From positions 248,001 through 312,000 of the forward strand of contig BAAHQB010000127.1 in the NCBI GenBank assembly GCA_054601695.1: a DNA stretch of 64,000 bases, read 5' to 3'. Under the pieces are notes generated by a model. It was not told where the DNA came from and did no database searches. It saw nothing but the letters and a program-made list of their open reading frames with translations. The translations under genes were made by a program, and so were the position numbers. The stretch is from Amorphochlora amoebiformis. Its lineage: Eukaryota; Cercozoa; Chlorarachniophyceae. This document shows positions 1 through 64,000 of this stretch, in pieces; the first letter of the stretch is position 1; every line of letters begins with the position of its first letter.

Positions 1-69
1 TAGATATATATTTATATATATATATATATATATGTATATTATATATAATATATTTATACGCACTATATA

Positions 70-108
<39 letters not shown>

Positions 109-111
109 TAT

Positions 112-642
<531 letters not shown>

Positions 643-645
643 CAG

Positions 646-14949
<14,304 letters not shown>

Positions 14950-15015
14950 ACTTTGTTATCCCTTTGCTGGTTGGCGTACTACAAGCTCTTTCTCGACGAT
15001 ATTACATGTATATGT

Positions 15016-15085
<70 letters not shown>

Positions 15086-16594
15086 TTATGTATATGTATA
15101 TATATATATGTATAAATTTATATATATATATAGATATATATATACATACTATATATTATCATGATCGTTGCATATTACAACTATATGTACATATGTACAG
15201 TGTTGACATATATATATATATATATATATAATGTGATAGTATATCCTACAAGCTAGATATCAACCTAGATTTGCTAGAATGTTATTTACATAAAATTACA
15301 TCATATCTAAGATATAATATATATATAGGGCACAGCTACAGACAACGGGTCCATCTGGATATATAGCCAAAACGAGCGGCAAATCGTAGTCAAAATTACC
15401 GCTTAATACCGTAATAATACCCAAAAAACGCCGCCGTTACGAAGCCCTTTTGTCTTATTTTTCCGCATCTTTTTTTTTTTTTCACATTTCCTTTTTTTTT
15501 TTTTCCGACTTTTTCTCGTTTTTTTCCTTTTTTTTTTCTTTTTTTTTGTGTAGTCGCATCTTCTTCTTTCTTTTTTTTGTTTCCTTTCTTTTTTTTTTTT
15601 CCTTTTCGGATATCTTGTTATGGACTCAATTTTTTTTTTTATTTTTCCTCTCCTCTTGGGTCAGTATCTGGTATCTCCGTACATCTCCTGAGTGTTTTTT
15701 TCCTTTCTTCTTTCGTTTTTCTCTTTTTTCTTTCTTTTTTTGGTTTTTTTCCCCATTTTCACTGTTGCTGAGGCATGTACATAGTAAACACAAAAGCCGA
15801 CGTATAGACAAACTATATTATATATATACTAAATAAAATCATCAAGATTAGTTGCGTATTTTTCTTCCTGTTGTACTACATAAATATTTACCTACAAGTA
15901 TACATATATATATATATATATATATACATGATATATCTCCGTGTGAATGTCATATACGGCACAAATCGATATCTCTAGAACACAACAATCTTCGGATTTT
16001 TTCGAAAATTCAGTAAGAGATAAAAGAAAAACGAGACCAAACCGCCATGGCTTGCCGACTTTAGGGACCAGTGGCATAAGTTTCAACTCCAAGAGTCATG
16101 CCTGTAGGAGTACTGAGCAATCAGAAATAACGTTGACATATCAATCAGAGTGCGAAGAATACTTGCTAGACTCGACTAGTTTAAGCTAAACTCATGTACA
16201 TTTCAAATGATTTGCGTCAATGGTTCACAAAATCACCGTCATACATAGCCGCATTATGTATCTTGAGATATCACTTGTAGTATCTATGAATATCCAGCTC
16301 AGTGCTATCAACTAGTACCCCTACGGTAATATTACTACATAGTATTAATTACCTTACTATATTGTATTATGATTTCTCTGAACTTGCCCATATGAGTACT
16401 CATCTCATGTAACCATATGTATATATATACATATATATATCTAATATATGTATATATATCAGTCATGTATTCCATCATTGAGAGCACCGGATAATTATAA
16501 CTTCATTGACTCAGTAAATTCCTTGTCTTCATTATTGTCATTTGGAGGAATTTTTGATTAAGTTACAGCCATTTAATTGGTAGCGTTGTATCTC
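14950..16594. other. Spacer between the convergent lycopene cyclase and PRMT5 genes
   Basis: This holds TA tracts to about 15240, a unique stretch to 15460, a T-rich tract at 15468-15770, then mostly unique sequence to the PRMT5 stop. A + strand frame at 15947-16189 (80 codons) is non-repetitive but matches nothing recognised. The stretch at 15330-15395 follows a TATAG acceptor and could be an alternative last exon of the cyclase. Both 3' UTRs should lie here. Confidence 0.6.
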
Positions 16595-40253
<23,659 letters not shown>

Positions 40254-40848
40254 CAGAGCCAGGACATGGGCGGGACACACCAACTCGTGTTCTTTATCAG
40301 TCACTCTGGGTGACATCACCCCGGTATATTTCGACCGAAAGGCCTGCTGAGCAGGGGAACCGACGAGATATGAGCGAGAATCCCATCGCTGCCGCGAAGG
40401 GCCCGAAGCGCCCGCAGAGGGGGTAATTTTTCATTTGAGAATAACTCTAGCGTGTGTCTAGGGCTAGACGGTCAGGGAGAGAAAAGAGCGAGACGGTTTT
40501 TAGGGAAGATTGAGCCGCGGGAAAGACTTCACGCAGGGGAATATGCGGTTTCCTCCCTTGTAGTGGGGTTTTAATCTCACTTTGTGTGCACTCACTCTGC
40601 ATTATTTCGTCAGGCATCGGAGGCAGAAGTCTAATATCGAGAAGAATGTCATTTACCCCCCAAACCTGAAAATGGCTTCACTCTCTTTTCATCTACTCTC
40701 CTCCTTCTCACCCGCTCCCCCTCTCTCACCCGCTTCCCCTCTCTCGCCCGCTTCCCCTCTCTCCCCCGCCATATATCAGTCTCTTCTTCTTCTCATTTTT
40801 TTTTCCTCTCTCTCTCTCTACTTCCTTTTCCAATATGTGATTTTTGCG
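40254..40848. promoter_or_regulatory. Probable shared promoter region of the divergent PRMT5 and SH3 genes
   Basis: This interval is free of TA tracts and relatively GC-rich for the window, between the PRMT5 start and the proposed first ATG of the SH3 gene. A CT-rich stretch with CCCGCTTCCCCTCTCT units (40681-40820) lies just before that ATG and may be 5' UTR. No TATA box or initiator could be assigned, so this is inferred from gene layout. Confidence 0.5.
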
Positions 40849-63892
<23,044 letters not shown>

Positions 63893-63898
63893 GTCATA

Positions 63899-64000
<102 letters not shown>

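Overview
This window is nuclear DNA of a photosynthetic eukaryote, probably an alga. The evidence is a lycopene cyclase gene, very dense GT-AG introns, and TTAGGG-type telomere-like arrays. The exact group cannot be fixed from the sequence. About 92% of the window is simple repeat, mostly (TA)n tracts, and nearly all long open frames are translations of those tracts. The coding sequence had to be read by splicing small exons, about 30-130 nt each. Doing so gave three genes with 86 exons in total (about 5.0 kb of coding sequence). All 83 inferred introns are GT-AG, and the reading frame closes across every junction.

Layout. (1) 646-14949, + strand: the 3' two thirds of a lycopene cyclase gene, 16 exons visible, with its 5' end beyond the left edge. 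(2) 16595-40253, - strand: a complete PRMT5-type protein arginine methyltransferase, 30 exons and 616 codons plus stop. The SAM loop, the two catalytic glutamates and the phenylalanine linked to symmetric dimethylation are all present. (3) 40849-63892 and beyond the right edge, + strand: an SH3-domain protein with a long charged, alanine-rich helical region, 40 exons resolved, family not recognised. Genes 1 and 2 converge on a spacer at 14950-16594. Genes 2 and 3 diverge from a low-repeat interval at about 40254-40848 that is the likely promoter region. The three genes share no obvious pathway (carotenoid synthesis, protein methylation, scaffold or cytoskeleton).

The unusual biology is in the introns. 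Several consist largely or wholly of telomere-like repeats. Every array that runs up to a 3' splice site does so in CCCTAA sense, and in several cases the repeat itself supplies the AG. Three of these arrays, in introns of two different genes, carry the same non-telomeric island of about 36 bp in the same orientation, as copies of one intron-forming element would. Separately, at least 20 exons have truncated copies of themselves beside them, set between TA tracts. Copies upstream of the parent keep the acceptor-side half and copies downstream keep the donor-side half, so one complete exon survives. One exon of the SH3 gene is instead duplicated whole and in frame. A dispersed element of about 300 bp with GGTAGTACC motifs occurs in both orientations. 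No rRNA, tRNA, CRISPR array or autonomous transposon was recognised.
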